From the NCBI GenBank assembly GCA_964583845.1, contig CAZOXG010000017.1, forward strand, positions 1 through 20,174: DNA of 20,174 nucleotides, read 5' to 3'. The position numbers and the translations under genes are program-made. The stretch's first letter is position 1. Every line of letters starts with the position of its first letter. Shown piece after piece: positions 14,120 to 20,174 of this stretch. The stretch is from JBAWVR01 sp964583845 (GTDB taxonomy: Bacteria; Patescibacteriota; Minisyncoccia; Phycocordibacterales; GWA1-40-21). Below the pieces are notes generated by a model. That model searched no databases. It saw only the letters and a list, made by a program, of their open reading frames with translations, and was not told the DNA's origin.

Positions 14120-14533
14120 ATGACAATAAAATTTGAATGGACACCTGAAATGTCGGTTGGTGAAGATCATATAGATTCACAGCATCAGCGACTTTTGGCT
14201 CAAGTCAATAAATTATTAGAAGCGCTAGCTTCAGAAGAAAATAATAACATTTTGATGTTTGAGACTTTAAACTTTTTTGACGATTACATTAAAGATCATT
14301 TTTCATATGAGGAAAACTACATGCTCAGTTTGAATTATCCATACATGAAAACGCACATAGAACAACACAATGATTTTATCAATCATTACAAATTATTTAA
14401 ACAGAGAGTTACTGCAGGTATAGAGAAAAAACTATTACTTATGGAGGTCGAAGAATACATTGGAAACTGGTGGGTAGAACATATAGGTAAAGTAGATAAG
14501 AATTACTATCTATTTACTAAAGGTCAGTTATAA
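14120..14533 (+). CDS. Bacteriohemerythrin
   Basis: A 137-aa single-domain hemerythrin, a four-helix bundle with a non-heme di-iron site that reversibly binds O2. All seven expected ligands are visible in the canonical spacing: His22 (DSQH), His60 and Glu64 (DHFSYEE), His79 and His83 (HIEQH), His121 and Asp126 (HIGKVD). Opening residues FEWTPEMSVGEDHID are typical of the family. Likely roles are oxygen storage, sensing or scavenging in the cytosol. No SD is present; the start codon lies 9 nt after a TATAAT. It is the only housekeeping-type gene on the plus strand and is followed by a strong symmetric terminator shared with the convergent small gene. Confidence 0.96.
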   Translation: MTIKFEWTPEMSVGEDHIDSQHQRLLAQVNKLLEALASEENNNILMFETLNFFDDYIKDHFSYEENYMLSLNYPYMKTHIEQHNDFINHYKLFKQRVTAGIEKKLLLMEVEEYIGNWWVEHIGKVDKNYYLFTKGQL

Positions 14534-14558
14534 AAAATGCCCCTCTGGGGCATTTTTT
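14532..14558 (+). terminator. Terminator with tails on both strands between hemerythrin and the 76-aa gene
   Basis: A perfect 12-bp stem AAAAAATGCCCC/GGGGCATTTTTT with loop TCT. T-runs lie on both strands. The plus side ends hemerythrin; on the minus side it begins next to the stop codon of the gene ending at 14559. Confidence 0.93.
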
Positions 14559-14789
14559 TTACTTCATTATTTTTCTCAAAGCATCCTGGTGTTTCATCAT
14601 GACCGCCATTGTGGCATCGTTCTGGCTCATTCCACCCTTCATTTTTTCTTGAACCTCTTTAGCTATTTCCTCAAAGAGTCCTGGATTAGCCTCAAAAGCA
14701 TCTAGTACCTTCTCTTGTTGATCGGCTGGAATGCCTTTCATCTGATTCTTGAGCATTGTGCGCATAGCTAAATTTTTGAAAAATCCCAT
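14559..14789 (-). CDS. Small conserved-looking protein, 76 aa, unknown function
   Basis: A basic, amphipathic N-terminus (FFKNLAMRTMLKNQMKGIP) is followed by helical segments rich in Glu, Met and Lys. There is no membrane segment and no Cys. Similar short proteins (KxxLKxQMKGxPxxQQEKxxxxxExNPxLFExIAKEVQ pattern) occur in Patescibacteria from memory, without a known role. The gene starts 11 nt downstream of the flavoprotein gene and probably shares its transcript; it ends at the shared terminator. Coding status rests on position, operon spacing and composition. Confidence 0.75.
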   Translation of the reverse strand: MGFFKNLAMRTMLKNQMKGIPADQQEKVLDAFEANPGLFEEIAKEVQEKMKGGMSQNDATMAVMMKHQDALRKIMK

Positions 14790-14800
14790 ATTGAATATAA

Positions 14801-16063
14801 TTAATTATTTTTAACTCTTATACTATAACCCGCCGCACTTCGGCCTGCAACATAGCCAGTTGTCCAACAAAGTTGCAAACTATAGCCGCCAGAAGGTCGG
14901 TCAAAATCTAATACGTCTCCAACAATAAATAGATTACCGTAAAGTTTTGAAGCCATCGTTCTAAAATCAACTTCTTCCGGCACTAAGCCACCACTCGAAA
15001 TAATTGCTTTATCAAAACCCAGTAAACCAGTGACGGTAAGTTTTATGTTCCTAGCAGAATTAATTAGGGCAAAACGTTCTTCTCGGGTTAAAACATTGCA
15101 TGTCTTTTCTGGATCAATGCCAACTTGAGTTAATATATACGGCCAAATTTTATTGGGAATGGCAGACCAGGCAACATTTTTTATCATCTTATTCAAATCG
15201 CGACTGATTACTTTCTTCAGTTCTTCATCGATTTTGTCCAAACCCTGTCCAACCAAGAGATCGAGTTTTATCTCTACCATACCTTTCTTCAAGGCGTCAC
15301 TAGCAATTTTACTTAAATTCAAAACAGATGGCCCACTTAAGCCAAAATGGGTGAAAAGTGTTTTACCCATTTTCTCTCCAAGCATTTGATTGTTTTGCCA
15401 AACACTGACTCCGGCTTTATCCAAAGACAGACCCGATAATTCCCCGACCCACTTTTCTTTTATCTTTAATGGTACTAGGGACGGCTCAGGTTGATTGATA
15501 GTATGATTCAATTCCCTTAACCAAATAAAGCCGTCGCCGGTTGATCCGGTCTCGGGATGGGATTTTCCACCTACAGCCAATATGTAGTTTTTGGCAGAAT
15601 AAAGTTTTTTTCCAACTTGTACACCAACAATTTTATCGGCTTTAGAAATCAATGATGAAACTGAGACATTTAATTCAAATTTAACACCGAGCTTCTTGGC
15701 TTCAATTATGAGACTGTTCAAAACACTTTGTGAGTCATCAGATATTGGAAAAACTCTAAGACCAGGCTCAGTTTTTGTTTCCAGGCCTAAGTCATGGAAG
15801 AAATCTAGAGTATCCTTGATGCCAAAAACTGAAAATGGAGAAAATAGAAATTGTCCTTGTTTACCAAACTTTGACAGAAAACTTCGAATGTCTAGATCGG
15901 CGTTGGTAAGATTGCACCGTCCCCCACCGGAAATTAAAAGTTTTTTGCCAAGACTGTCGTTTTTTTCCAACACTAAAACCGACGCATTATTTCTTGCCGC
16001 AACAATTGCTGACATCAATCCAGCTGGTCCTCCGCCAATTACTATCACGTCATACTTGTCCAT
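14801..16063 (-). CDS. HI0933/YhiN-family FAD-dependent flavoprotein
   Basis: 420 aa. GGGPAGLMSA (10-19) is the dinucleotide-binding Rossmann motif; LEKNDSLGKKLLISGGGRCNLTN (split, ~32-54) is the hallmark of the HI0933 family. The C-terminal FAD motif (LFIVGDVLDFDRPSGGYSLQ, ~386-405, given in part) closes the domain, with the expected GGY-LQ. The family binds FAD and is annotated as aminoacetone oxidase or NAD(P)/FAD oxidoreductase; its physiological substrate is not established. The protein is complete with no missing motif. It leads the two-gene unit with the 76-aa gene. No SD precedes ATG 16063. Confidence 0.93.
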   Translation of the reverse strand: MDKYDVIVIGGGPAGLMSAIVAARNNASVLVLEKNDSLGKKLLISGGGRCNLTNADLDIRSFLSKFGKQGQFLFSPFSVFGIKDTLDFFHDLGLETKTEPGLRVFPISDDSQSVLNSLIIEAKKLGVKFELNVSVSSLISKADKIVGVQVGKKLYSAKNYILAVGGKSHPETGSTGDGFIWLRELNHTINQPEPSLVPLKIKEKWVGELSGLSLDKAGVSVWQNNQMLGEKMGKTLFTHFGLSGPSVLNLSKIASDALKKGMVEIKLDLLVGQGLDKIDEELKKVISRDLNKMIKNVAWSAIPNKIWPYILTQVGIDPEKTCNVLTREERFALINSARNIKLTVTGLLGFDKAIISSGGLVPEEVDFRTMASKLYGNLFIVGDVLDFDRPSGGYSLQLCWTTGYVAGRSAAGYSIRVKNN

Positions 16064-16151
16064 AATAACTAAAATAACACACTTTTTGATATTAGGCTAT
16101 AGTTATAATTTTGCCTAGAAGTGAGTACTTAGATTGTTTATTAATATGTAT

Positions 16152-16820
16152 CTAATCTACTTTATCTGTAAATATTACTAATCGATTTGGGCGACTTTTT
16201 GAAGATACATTCCAGGCACCTTCACAGGTAATAAGATTGAGATGTGCCTTACCATCGTTTGAGCTAAAAACATTAACCGCATTTTCTTTTTGATCGTACA
16301 AACCGATCTCACGAACGACAAAAACACTTTCTAAACCCGTACTATCTACGATAGATATCTGATCTCCAATTTTTAACTTGTGTAAATCATCGAACACAGC
16401 GGGAATATTGTTTTTCCACCCATAATGACCAGCGATAACAGCACTGCCCATTTCTCCTGGTCTAGGACCGAGATTAAACCAACTAACATCATTTGGCACT
16501 TTTGGAACATCCATTTCTCCATTTTTAGTAAGACCTAAGTGTTCTACAGTCGTATCTACATTTATAACTTCGATTTTAAGTCGCATAGGTAATCCAATCA
16601 TTGAAGGTTTGGGCGCAAAATTATTTAACGACTGACCATCAATTATTTTTTGTAAGGCTAGACTAACGACTTGAGGAATCGGTATTGGTTCGACGACAAC
16701 ATCATTGTTAACGGGAGTAAAAATTGTATTTGGTAAATATATAAACCAAATAACAAAAACTATCAAAATTATTACACTAATCAGTAGTATTGTATTAAAT
16801 TTTTTCATTATCATATTCAT
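16152..16820 (-). CDS. Sortase, membrane-anchored
   Basis: Transpeptidase that cleaves an LPXTG-type motif and links the protein to a cell-surface acceptor. 222 aa (ATG 16820); ATG 16814 and 16808 are in frame and the last gives MKKFNTILL, a more usual signal-anchor start. A transmembrane helix (~10-29) is followed by a linker and the sortase beta barrel: LPMRLKIEVINVDTTVEHLGL (77-97, given whole here only as its halves LPMRLKIEV and HLGL), VIAGHYGW with His132, NLITCEG with Cys199, and Arg213 in NRLVIFT. His, Cys and Arg are all present, so it should be active. It lies directly downstream of the LPNTG protein, its probable substrate. A terminator hairpin (16829-16860) sits 8 nt before the start codon, so expression may rely on read-through or on a start site inside the hairpin tail. 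Confidence 0.92.
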   Translation of the reverse strand: MNMIMKKFNTILLISVIILIVFVIWFIYLPNTIFTPVNNDVVVEPIPIPQVVSLALQKIIDGQSLNNFAPKPSMIGLPMRLKIEVINVDTTVEHLGLTKNGEMDVPKVPNDVSWFNLGPRPGEMGSAVIAGHYGWKNNIPAVFDDLHKLKIGDQISIVDSTGLESVFVVREIGLYDQKENAVNVFSSNDGKAHLNLITCEGAWNVSSKSRPNRLVIFTDKVD

Positions 16821-16828
16821 TATCTTTA

Positions 16829-16860
16829 AGCAAAAACCCCGCCGAGGTGGGGTTTTTGCT
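16829..16860 (-). terminator. Terminator between the LPXTG protein and its sortase
   Basis: Perfect 12-bp arms AGCAAAAACCCC (16829-16840) and GGGGTTTTTGCT (16849-16860). On the minus strand the T-run GGGGTTTTTGCTT follows the GC core. It is 38 nt after the stop of the surface protein and abuts the sortase start. Confidence 0.88.
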
Positions 16861-16897
16861 ACCTCATTAATTAATTTATGGGAATTAAAACAAAAGA

Positions 16898-18544
16898 CTA
16901 TTTACTTTTTTTTCTCAAAACAATTATAAGTGTAATTCCAAGGAGAACAACGGCAATATCGAGCAAGATTGTATTCCAATCAGTAGCGTTTTCAATTTCT
17001 GCAGGCAAACCGGTATTTGGAAGACTAGGAACTGCTACTAAAACATTCACGAATGAGTATGCAATGGTGGATAGATTATTGGCATCACCTCGTGCAGTAG
17101 CGACACTTCCAGTAGAGAACGGCACGTAAGTTTTGCAAGTATAGGTCCAGGTTTCATTAGTATCAAGTAAACCATTTTTGTTTACATCATAGGATACTGG
17201 GGTGATATCGGTACACTTGTCATCAGTTATGCTAACGTTTTTTATGGCCACTGTACCAGGGTTAGTAACATTATAAGAATATGTTATATAACCACCGCCA
17301 AAAGGCAAAGGAGCTAACTGACTAGGAACTTTAACAATGTGAATTATTGGTGGCACCACACTTGAACTACCAACAGGAACAGTAACGACAGCAGTAGCAA
17401 TTGCGGTATTATAATAACCATCAGTACTATGAGCGGTAGCCATAGCGGTATTTGTCGTAGTACCAGTAAGTAAAGAAGTACAACTGTAATTCCATTTCTC
17501 ATCTAGATCAAGAACGTTGTTATTATTAACATCGCCTGAAACTAAAATGACAGGGTTACATTTATCGTCTATCACAGTAATATCTCGTAGTGGCTGTAAT
17601 TTCGCAACATTCCAAACTGTATAATTAAAAGTTACTTTGCCTGGTCCGGTCGTTAATGAAGTGGGGGTTGGAATTTTTAATAAACCAACTATAGGAACAA
17701 TTATTGGAGTTGGTGAAGCTGTAACTCTTCTCATATTAGAACGACGAACTGTTGTTGTCGTAGAGGTGGAAATAGAAATTGAGTTTCCTATAAGAGTAAC
17801 GGCAGTCTGTGCCAAAGCTCTACCGTTTAAAGCTGCACCGTCTTGCATTGCAATATTTGTTTGAGCCAAAATATTTCCTTGAAATTGTGAGCCGGAGACA
17901 AGAGTTACAGCGCCAGCTACCGTCCAAAAAACATTTTTAGGCTGAGCTCCACCCGCAAGAATTATTTTTTGTCCAGCTGAAACATCTAAAGTCCCCGCAA
18001 TTTGAAATATCCAAATATCAGAAGCTGTACCTGTTAAGGTAATATCGCCAGTTACAGTAACGTTACTAGTTGGACCATTCCAAGTGTAAGTTCCTGGTAC
18101 AAAATTTTGACCACTTAAAGTACCGGCTCCAACATTTAAATTGGTGGCGCCAGTTCCTGGTACACGTGTTACTGCGTCGGTATATGCCGCTTCCATCGCA
18201 CTAACTGCTGTGGTTAGTGTTGACGCAGTAGAAGATGAGTAATCAGCTGCATATATTTTTCCGGATACTAAAGCTGATGTCGAAAATGCGTTTGAGGTAT
18301 CCATAACCAGTCCAAAACCGGTAGCTGACCCAGCAAAAGCAGGGCTAACACCCAAGTCCCCAGTAATTGAAGTATTTAATACTCCAGGTGTGGTGGTAAT
18401 ACCCGTCTTAGCTAAAATCACGTAGTTGGCAGCTGATTGTAAATCAACCGTAGCAGGACCAGCGGCATATGTAACCATTGGACCAATTAAGCCAAAAAGA
18501 AATAATAGAGAAATGATTGATTTTAAAGTACCTATTTTTTTCAT
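16898..18544 (-). CDS. LPXTG-anchored surface protein with ice-binding-like (DUF3494) domain
   Basis: 548 aa. Signal peptide ~1-28 (cleavage near TYAA-GP). Residues ~33-255 match the DUF3494 ice-binding-protein fold: SAANYVILAKTG, ITGDLGVSP (60-68), FVPGTYTWNG (148-157), DIWIFQIAGTL (176-186), AQPKNVFWTVAG (200-211), FQGNILA, LNGRALAQ (239-246). A Ser/Thr-rich linker follows. Two stalk repeats (~285-388, ~400-504) resemble DUF11-type surface repeats; each holds one Cys pair (329/355, 444/470) and an EF-hand-like DxNxNxxxD motif (338-346, 453-461). LPNTG (508-512), a membrane helix (~525-543) and the tail RKKSK complete a classical sorting signal. The family includes ice-binding and adhesion proteins; binding ice, cells or surfaces cannot be told apart here. 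The gene precedes its likely sortase. Confidence 0.94.
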   Translation of the reverse strand: MKKIGTLKSIISLLFLFGLIGPMVTYAAGPATVDLQSAANYVILAKTGITTTPGVLNTSITGDLGVSPAFAGSATGFGLVMDTSNAFSTSALVSGKIYAADYSSSTASTLTTAVSAMEAAYTDAVTRVPGTGATNLNVGAGTLSGQNFVPGTYTWNGPTSNVTVTGDITLTGTASDIWIFQIAGTLDVSAGQKIILAGGAQPKNVFWTVAGAVTLVSGSQFQGNILAQTNIAMQDGAALNGRALAQTAVTLIGNSISISTSTTTTVRRSNMRRVTASPTPIIVPIVGLLKIPTPTSLTTGPGKVTFNYTVWNVAKLQPLRDITVIDDKCNPVILVSGDVNNNNVLDLDEKWNYSCTSLLTGTTTNTAMATAHSTDGYYNTAIATAVVTVPVGSSSVVPPIIHIVKVPSQLAPLPFGGGYITYSYNVTNPGTVAIKNVSITDDKCTDITPVSYDVNKNGLLDTNETWTYTCKTYVPFSTGSVATARGDANNLSTIAYSFVNVLVAVPSLPNTGLPAEIENATDWNTILLDIAVVLLGITLIIVLRKKSK

Positions 18545-18575
18545 ATTTATATATTGTTATTTAGAATAAAAACTA

Positions 18576-18595
18576 CCAGACAACAATGTGTCTGG
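18576..18595 (-). promoter_or_regulatory. Terminator-like hairpin in the leader of the surface-protein gene
   Basis: CCAGACA (18589-18595, minus) pairs with TGTCTGG (18576-18582) around a 6-nt loop. On the minus strand TAGTTTTTATTC follows, then 32 nt to the ATG at 18544. The upstream gene already has its own terminator at 18806, so this is a candidate attenuator or a mark of an unseen short transcript. Confidence 0.5.
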
Positions 18596-18805
18596 ACTTC
18601 TTAAGTTCTAAGATATATGATTGTAATAATTGCTTATGTATAATTATTTATATAAAACTTTTTGAATTTTTATTTAAATAAATACGATCGGCCATTCACA
18701 AATGCATCTATTACCTATAATGATATACTTATTTACAAAAATAGCAATTTATTTTGAAATATTAGCTTTAATTATTCAAGCTTTTAAACTTTGTGAGACT
18801 AAAAT
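18596..18805. other. AT-rich intergenic tract
   Basis: No coding frame with a plausible start is visible. The tract is very AT-rich. TATAAT on plus (~18716) has only a weak -35 at 15 bp. Its likely content is the promoter of the surface-protein gene, which I cannot place. Confidence 0.4.
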
Positions 18806-18825
18806 AAAACCCTTGAAAGGGTTTT
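18806..18825 (-). terminator. Rho-independent terminator after the 83-aa gene
   Basis: AAAACCCT/AGGGTTTT (8 bp, loop TGAA on plus). On the minus strand GGGTTTTATTTTAG follows the core. It lies 29 nt after the stop at 18854. Confidence 0.85.
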
Positions 18826-18853
18826 ACTAATTTATGATTACATAAAGATAGAA

Positions 18854-19105
18854 TTATCTATTCCGAACTGAGGTATTTAAAATTTCTTTCATATCTTGAG
18901 AGAAAGTATTTAAAAATGGAATAACACCCATGACATTTAACAACCAGCCGATAATCGCAATGGCGATAATAAGTCCAAATAAATAACCAACACCACGAAC
19001 CATACCTTCAAGAATCATCCGGCCGATTGTCGGCTTTAAACTTTTTTCAATAACTTTCAATGTTTTATCCATCTCCTCTATTTTTTGATTTAGTTCTTCG
19101 TTCAT
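18854..19105 (-). CDS. Small membrane protein, DUF5665-like
   Basis: 83 aa: a charged, coiled-coil-like N-terminal helix (1-24, MNEELNQKIEEMDKTLKVIE), a basic stretch, and one hydrophobic helix (~40-60) with a GYLFGLIIAIAIIGWLL core, followed by GVIPFL. The shape and the closing GxIPFL motif recall the DUF5665 family, a family of short membrane proteins without known function (from memory). There is no SD before ATG 19105; a TATGTT-like -10 may give a very short leader. The gene is monocistronic, closed by a terminator, and sits downstream of the terminator of the probable ncRNA. Confidence 0.78.
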   Translation of the reverse strand: MNEELNQKIEEMDKTLKVIEKSLKPTIGRMILEGMVRGVGYLFGLIIAIAIIGWLLNVMGVIPFLNTFSQDMKEILNTSVRNR

Positions 19106-19136
19106 AATACTAGTTTAACATAGATAAATATAAAAT

Positions 19137-19160
19137 AAAAAAGCCACCAGATGGCTTTTT
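19137..19160 (-). terminator. Terminator of the probable ncRNA
   Basis: AAAAAGCCA/TGGCTTTTT with loop CCAGA; on minus TTTTTTATTTTATATTT follows. The convergent reading has a shorter T-run on plus, with no gene to serve. Confidence 0.88.
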
Positions 19161-19378
19161 CGGGTTTCGCAAACTTTCGGTCTGCGATCTGTAACCGACT
19201 CCTACCGTGTTTCAGGCAGAATTCAAATACAGGCCCAAGCCAAGGAGTTGGTAATCTGCGTTACCGCGGGTCGTTTACCGTTCGCTTGCCGCTACTAGGT
19301 ACTCCTTTTTCTGGTGGAACATATCCTCTGCACTCTTGGTGCAAACCCGACCCTTGTCAGTCTGATCGGACTTGAGGT
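19137..19378 (-). ncRNA. Probable structured non-coding RNA, ~240 nt, unidentified class
   Basis: A promoter with extended -10 (TTGCCC 19408-19413, 17-bp spacer, TGC-TAGCAT with the hexamer at 19385-19390) points into the region, and a perfect terminator (AAAAAAGCCA/TGGCTTTTT around 19137-19160) ends it on minus with TTTTTTATTTT. CGGGTTT (plus 19161-19167) and AAACCCG (19343-19349) pair to close ~175 nt of inner sequence just before the terminator. Inside are a GCAC/GTGC hairpin (19330-19342), a GGTAA/TTACC hairpin, a GCG-GTAA-CGC GNRA-type hairpin and an ACTCCT/AGGAGT stem. No frame has a plausible coding start with SD. Closing stem, size and independence suit 6S RNA or an unusual RNase P RNA, but I cannot recognise conserved motifs of either, nor of tmRNA or SRP RNA. 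Confidence 0.6.
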
Positions 19379-19384
19379 GTTTTT

Positions 19385-19413
19385 ATGCTAGCAAATTTGG
19401 GAGGTGGGGGCAA
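19385..19413 (-). promoter_or_regulatory. Promoter of the probable ncRNA
   Basis: Minus strand TTGCCC (19408-19413), 17 bp, TAGCAT (19385-19390) preceded by TGC, an extended -10. Each hexamer matches 4 of 6 consensus bases. Confidence 0.5.
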
Positions 19414-19449
19414 ATTTATTTTTCCGTAGTAGTTTTGAAATATAGAGAT

Positions 19450-19486
19450 TTATAATTAAAAAGACCCTCACCGTGGGAGTGGGGTC
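19450..19486 (-). terminator. Terminator of the Cys-rich gene
   Basis: GACCC-T-CAC (19463-19471) pairs with GTG-GGGTC (19479-19486) with one bulge; TTTTTAATTATA follows on minus. The stem overlaps the stop codon at 19485-19487. Confidence 0.75.
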
Positions 19487-19748
19487 AATTTTGTTCATCA
19501 AGCTTTTCTAAGGCAAGGAAATCGGTCTCCGATATCTCGACATAGGTGTAACAGCGATCATTCTCTTCTGGGCGGCAACAACCACAGTTCCAATCATCCT
19601 CCCAGGAAATATACTTTCCTTCAGGAGAAATAAAAACATGCGGCCCAGAATGACAACGCTTCCGAATGCATTCGGCAAAATATGTACCATCCTTATCACC
19701 AACAATTTCTGCTTGTCGGGGTAAAATTATTTTACAAAGTGTATGCAT
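19485..19748 (-). CDS. Cysteine-rich small protein, 87 aa, possible metal-binding
   Basis: I do not recognise this protein. The start ATG 19748 is fixed by AAAGGAG 5-6 nt upstream, a very strong SD. It has seven cysteines: 5, 27, 32, 55, 57, 58 and 66, including the cluster NCGCC, and a CxxxxCH at 27-33 with His33 and His37 nearby. This pattern would suit a zinc site or other metal site, or disulphides if exported, but no signal peptide is seen. The remainder is short strands with aromatic residues (KYISWEDDW, CYTYVEI). A perfect TATAAT (19786-19791, minus) gives a ~32-nt leader. The SD-bearing, single-gene layout matches the orphan genes at 781-1475. Confidence 0.75.
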   Translation of the reverse strand: MHTLCKIILPRQAEIVGDKDGTYFAECIRKRCHSGPHVFISPEGKYISWEDDWNCGCCRPEENDRCYTYVEISETDFLALEKLDEQN

Positions 19749-19785
19749 AGTTACTCCTTTCAGGTTTTGATGTGTCTAATATAAA

Positions 19786-19812
19786 ATTATATTAAATACA
19801 AGATAATGTAAA
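19786..19812 (-). promoter_or_regulatory. Probable promoter of the Cys-rich gene
   Basis: TATAAT at 19786-19791 on minus; the best -35 is TTTACA (19807-19812) with a short 15-bp spacer. Confidence 0.4.
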
Positions 19813-19820
19813 GAAGTTTG

Positions 19821-20079
19821 ACAGGATCGCTTCGCGTCCCTCCCTCGAATAGAACCTCGGACTATGAATTTGGAATTAGACTATTCTTGTGGTCAGGAAT
19901 AATTCCTCACCGTCGCTCGGAATTTTACTGACCTACAGGACCGCTTCGCGTCTCTTTTCTTCCTTCGGTTTGTCGTCACAAACCTCAGTCGAAACGCGGT
20001 CTCGAATTACTCGCTGTTGCTCGTAACATACTCGACCGTTCGAGTCCTGACGCAAGTACTACTCAGCACTTGCTTAGGG
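19821..20079. repeat. Geneless tract of diverged direct repeats and nested inverted repeats
   Basis: No coding frame is supported. Direct repeats: ACAGGAYCGCTTCGCGTCYC at 19821 and 19935; AATTMCTCRCYGTYGCTCG at 19901 and 20005, so the tract looks like a diverged tandem duplication with a period of ~104-114 nt. Inverted repeats: GGTCAG/CTGACC (19891-19896/19928-19933) enclosing AATTCC/GGAATT; GGTTTGT-CGTC-ACAAACC (19967-19984) enclosed by GACCGC/GCGGTC; GCAAGT/ACTTGC near 20052-20072. The strand of any transcript is unclear. Confidence 0.6.
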
Positions 20080-20080
20080 T

Positions 20081-20123
20081 CCACAAAAACAAAACCGCCT
20101 TCAAGCGGTTTGTGTTTTTGTGG
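20081..20123. terminator. Long hairpin, possible bidirectional terminator
   Basis: CCACAAAAACA-AAACCGC (20081-20098) pairs with GCGGTTT-GTGTTTTTGTGG (20105-20123) over 18 bp with a single-base bulge, loop CTTCAA. GC core plus T-rich outer arm on both strands. It bounds the repeat tract on its right side. Confidence 0.75.
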
Positions 20124-20155
20124 TGTTATTTTAGCATTTGCTCGAACCTATCTCG

Positions 20156-20172
20156 CACGCGCGGAGCGCGTG
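20156..20172. repeat. GC-rich hairpin at the window edge
   Basis: CACGCGC-GGA-GCGCGTG, a perfect 7-bp stem with a 3-nt loop. It is cut close to the window end, so its context is unknown. Confidence 0.6.
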
Positions 20173-20174
20173 GA

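Noticed and set aside
19151..19375. 74-aa plus-strand frame
   Set aside because: It lies within the structured RNA candidate, begins inside a terminator stem and has no SD.
19137..19413. RNase P RNA or tmRNA as a firm call
   Set aside because: The GAGGAAAGUCC and ACAGAA...GGCUUA blocks of RNase P and the tRNA-like ends and tag frame of tmRNA could not be found; only loose resemblances exist.
20020..20060. tRNA-like T-loop GTTCGAGTC
   Set aside because: The flanking 5-bp T stem does not pair and no acceptor, D or anticodon arm is found.
19821..20079. CRISPR array
   Set aside because: Only two copies of each repeat, diverged and unequally spaced, with no cas genes.

Overview
The window looks like a low-G+C chromosome segment of a Patescibacteria/CPR bacterium, most likely Paceibacteria ('Parcubacteria'). 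The reasons are short AT-rich genes with very small leaders, a sigma-region-4/HARE-HTH protein, a membrane protein of the type usually found beside HerA/VirD4-like ATPases, small Patescibacteria-type orphan proteins, and a sortase with an LPXTG surface protein. TGA is used as a stop (for example at 781 and 19485), so recoded Gracilibacteria-type lineages are unlikely. This assignment is inference from gene content; there is no rRNA in the window. Almost everything is on the minus strand; only the hemerythrin gene and one GC-rich orphan are on plus.

Layout: 1-1540 holds three orphan genes with strong Shine-Dalgarno (SD) sequences or translational coupling, each unit closed by a hairpin terminator. 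1560-4628 is mnmA, an ATP-cone/Mrr-type nuclease-like gene, and an apparently isolated class I DAHP synthase. 4707-7027 holds mltG and the membrane protein. 7043-8153 is the sigma4/HARE regulator with its own promoter. 8158-11771 is a four-helix-type membrane protein followed by leuS, whose product carries an entire Nudix hydrolase domain inside the synthetase and a lysine-rich N-terminal tail. 11831-12556 is a compositionally foreign GC-rich gene with a near-consensus promoter and its own terminator. 12575-12923 is a GIY-YIG gene bracketed by inverted palindromic repeats. 12963-16063 holds ychF, a divergent hemerythrin, a small orphan and an HI0933-type flavoprotein. 16152-18544 is a sortase and its probable substrate, an ice-binding-like (DUF3494) LPXTG protein. 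18854-20174 holds two small genes, a probable structured non-coding RNA of about 240 nt, and a geneless tract full of nested inverted and direct repeats.

Functional links: the sortase and the LPNTG protein form a substrate/enzyme pair separated by a terminator hairpin. MnmA, LeuRS and YchF are translation functions. MltG is a peptidoglycan lytic enzyme. The best candidates for something undescribed are the LeuRS-Nudix fusion, the ncRNA at 19137-19378, the repeat-bracketed GIY-YIG unit, the GC-rich cassette, and the coupling of an ATP-cone nuclease-like protein to an orphan DAHP synthase.
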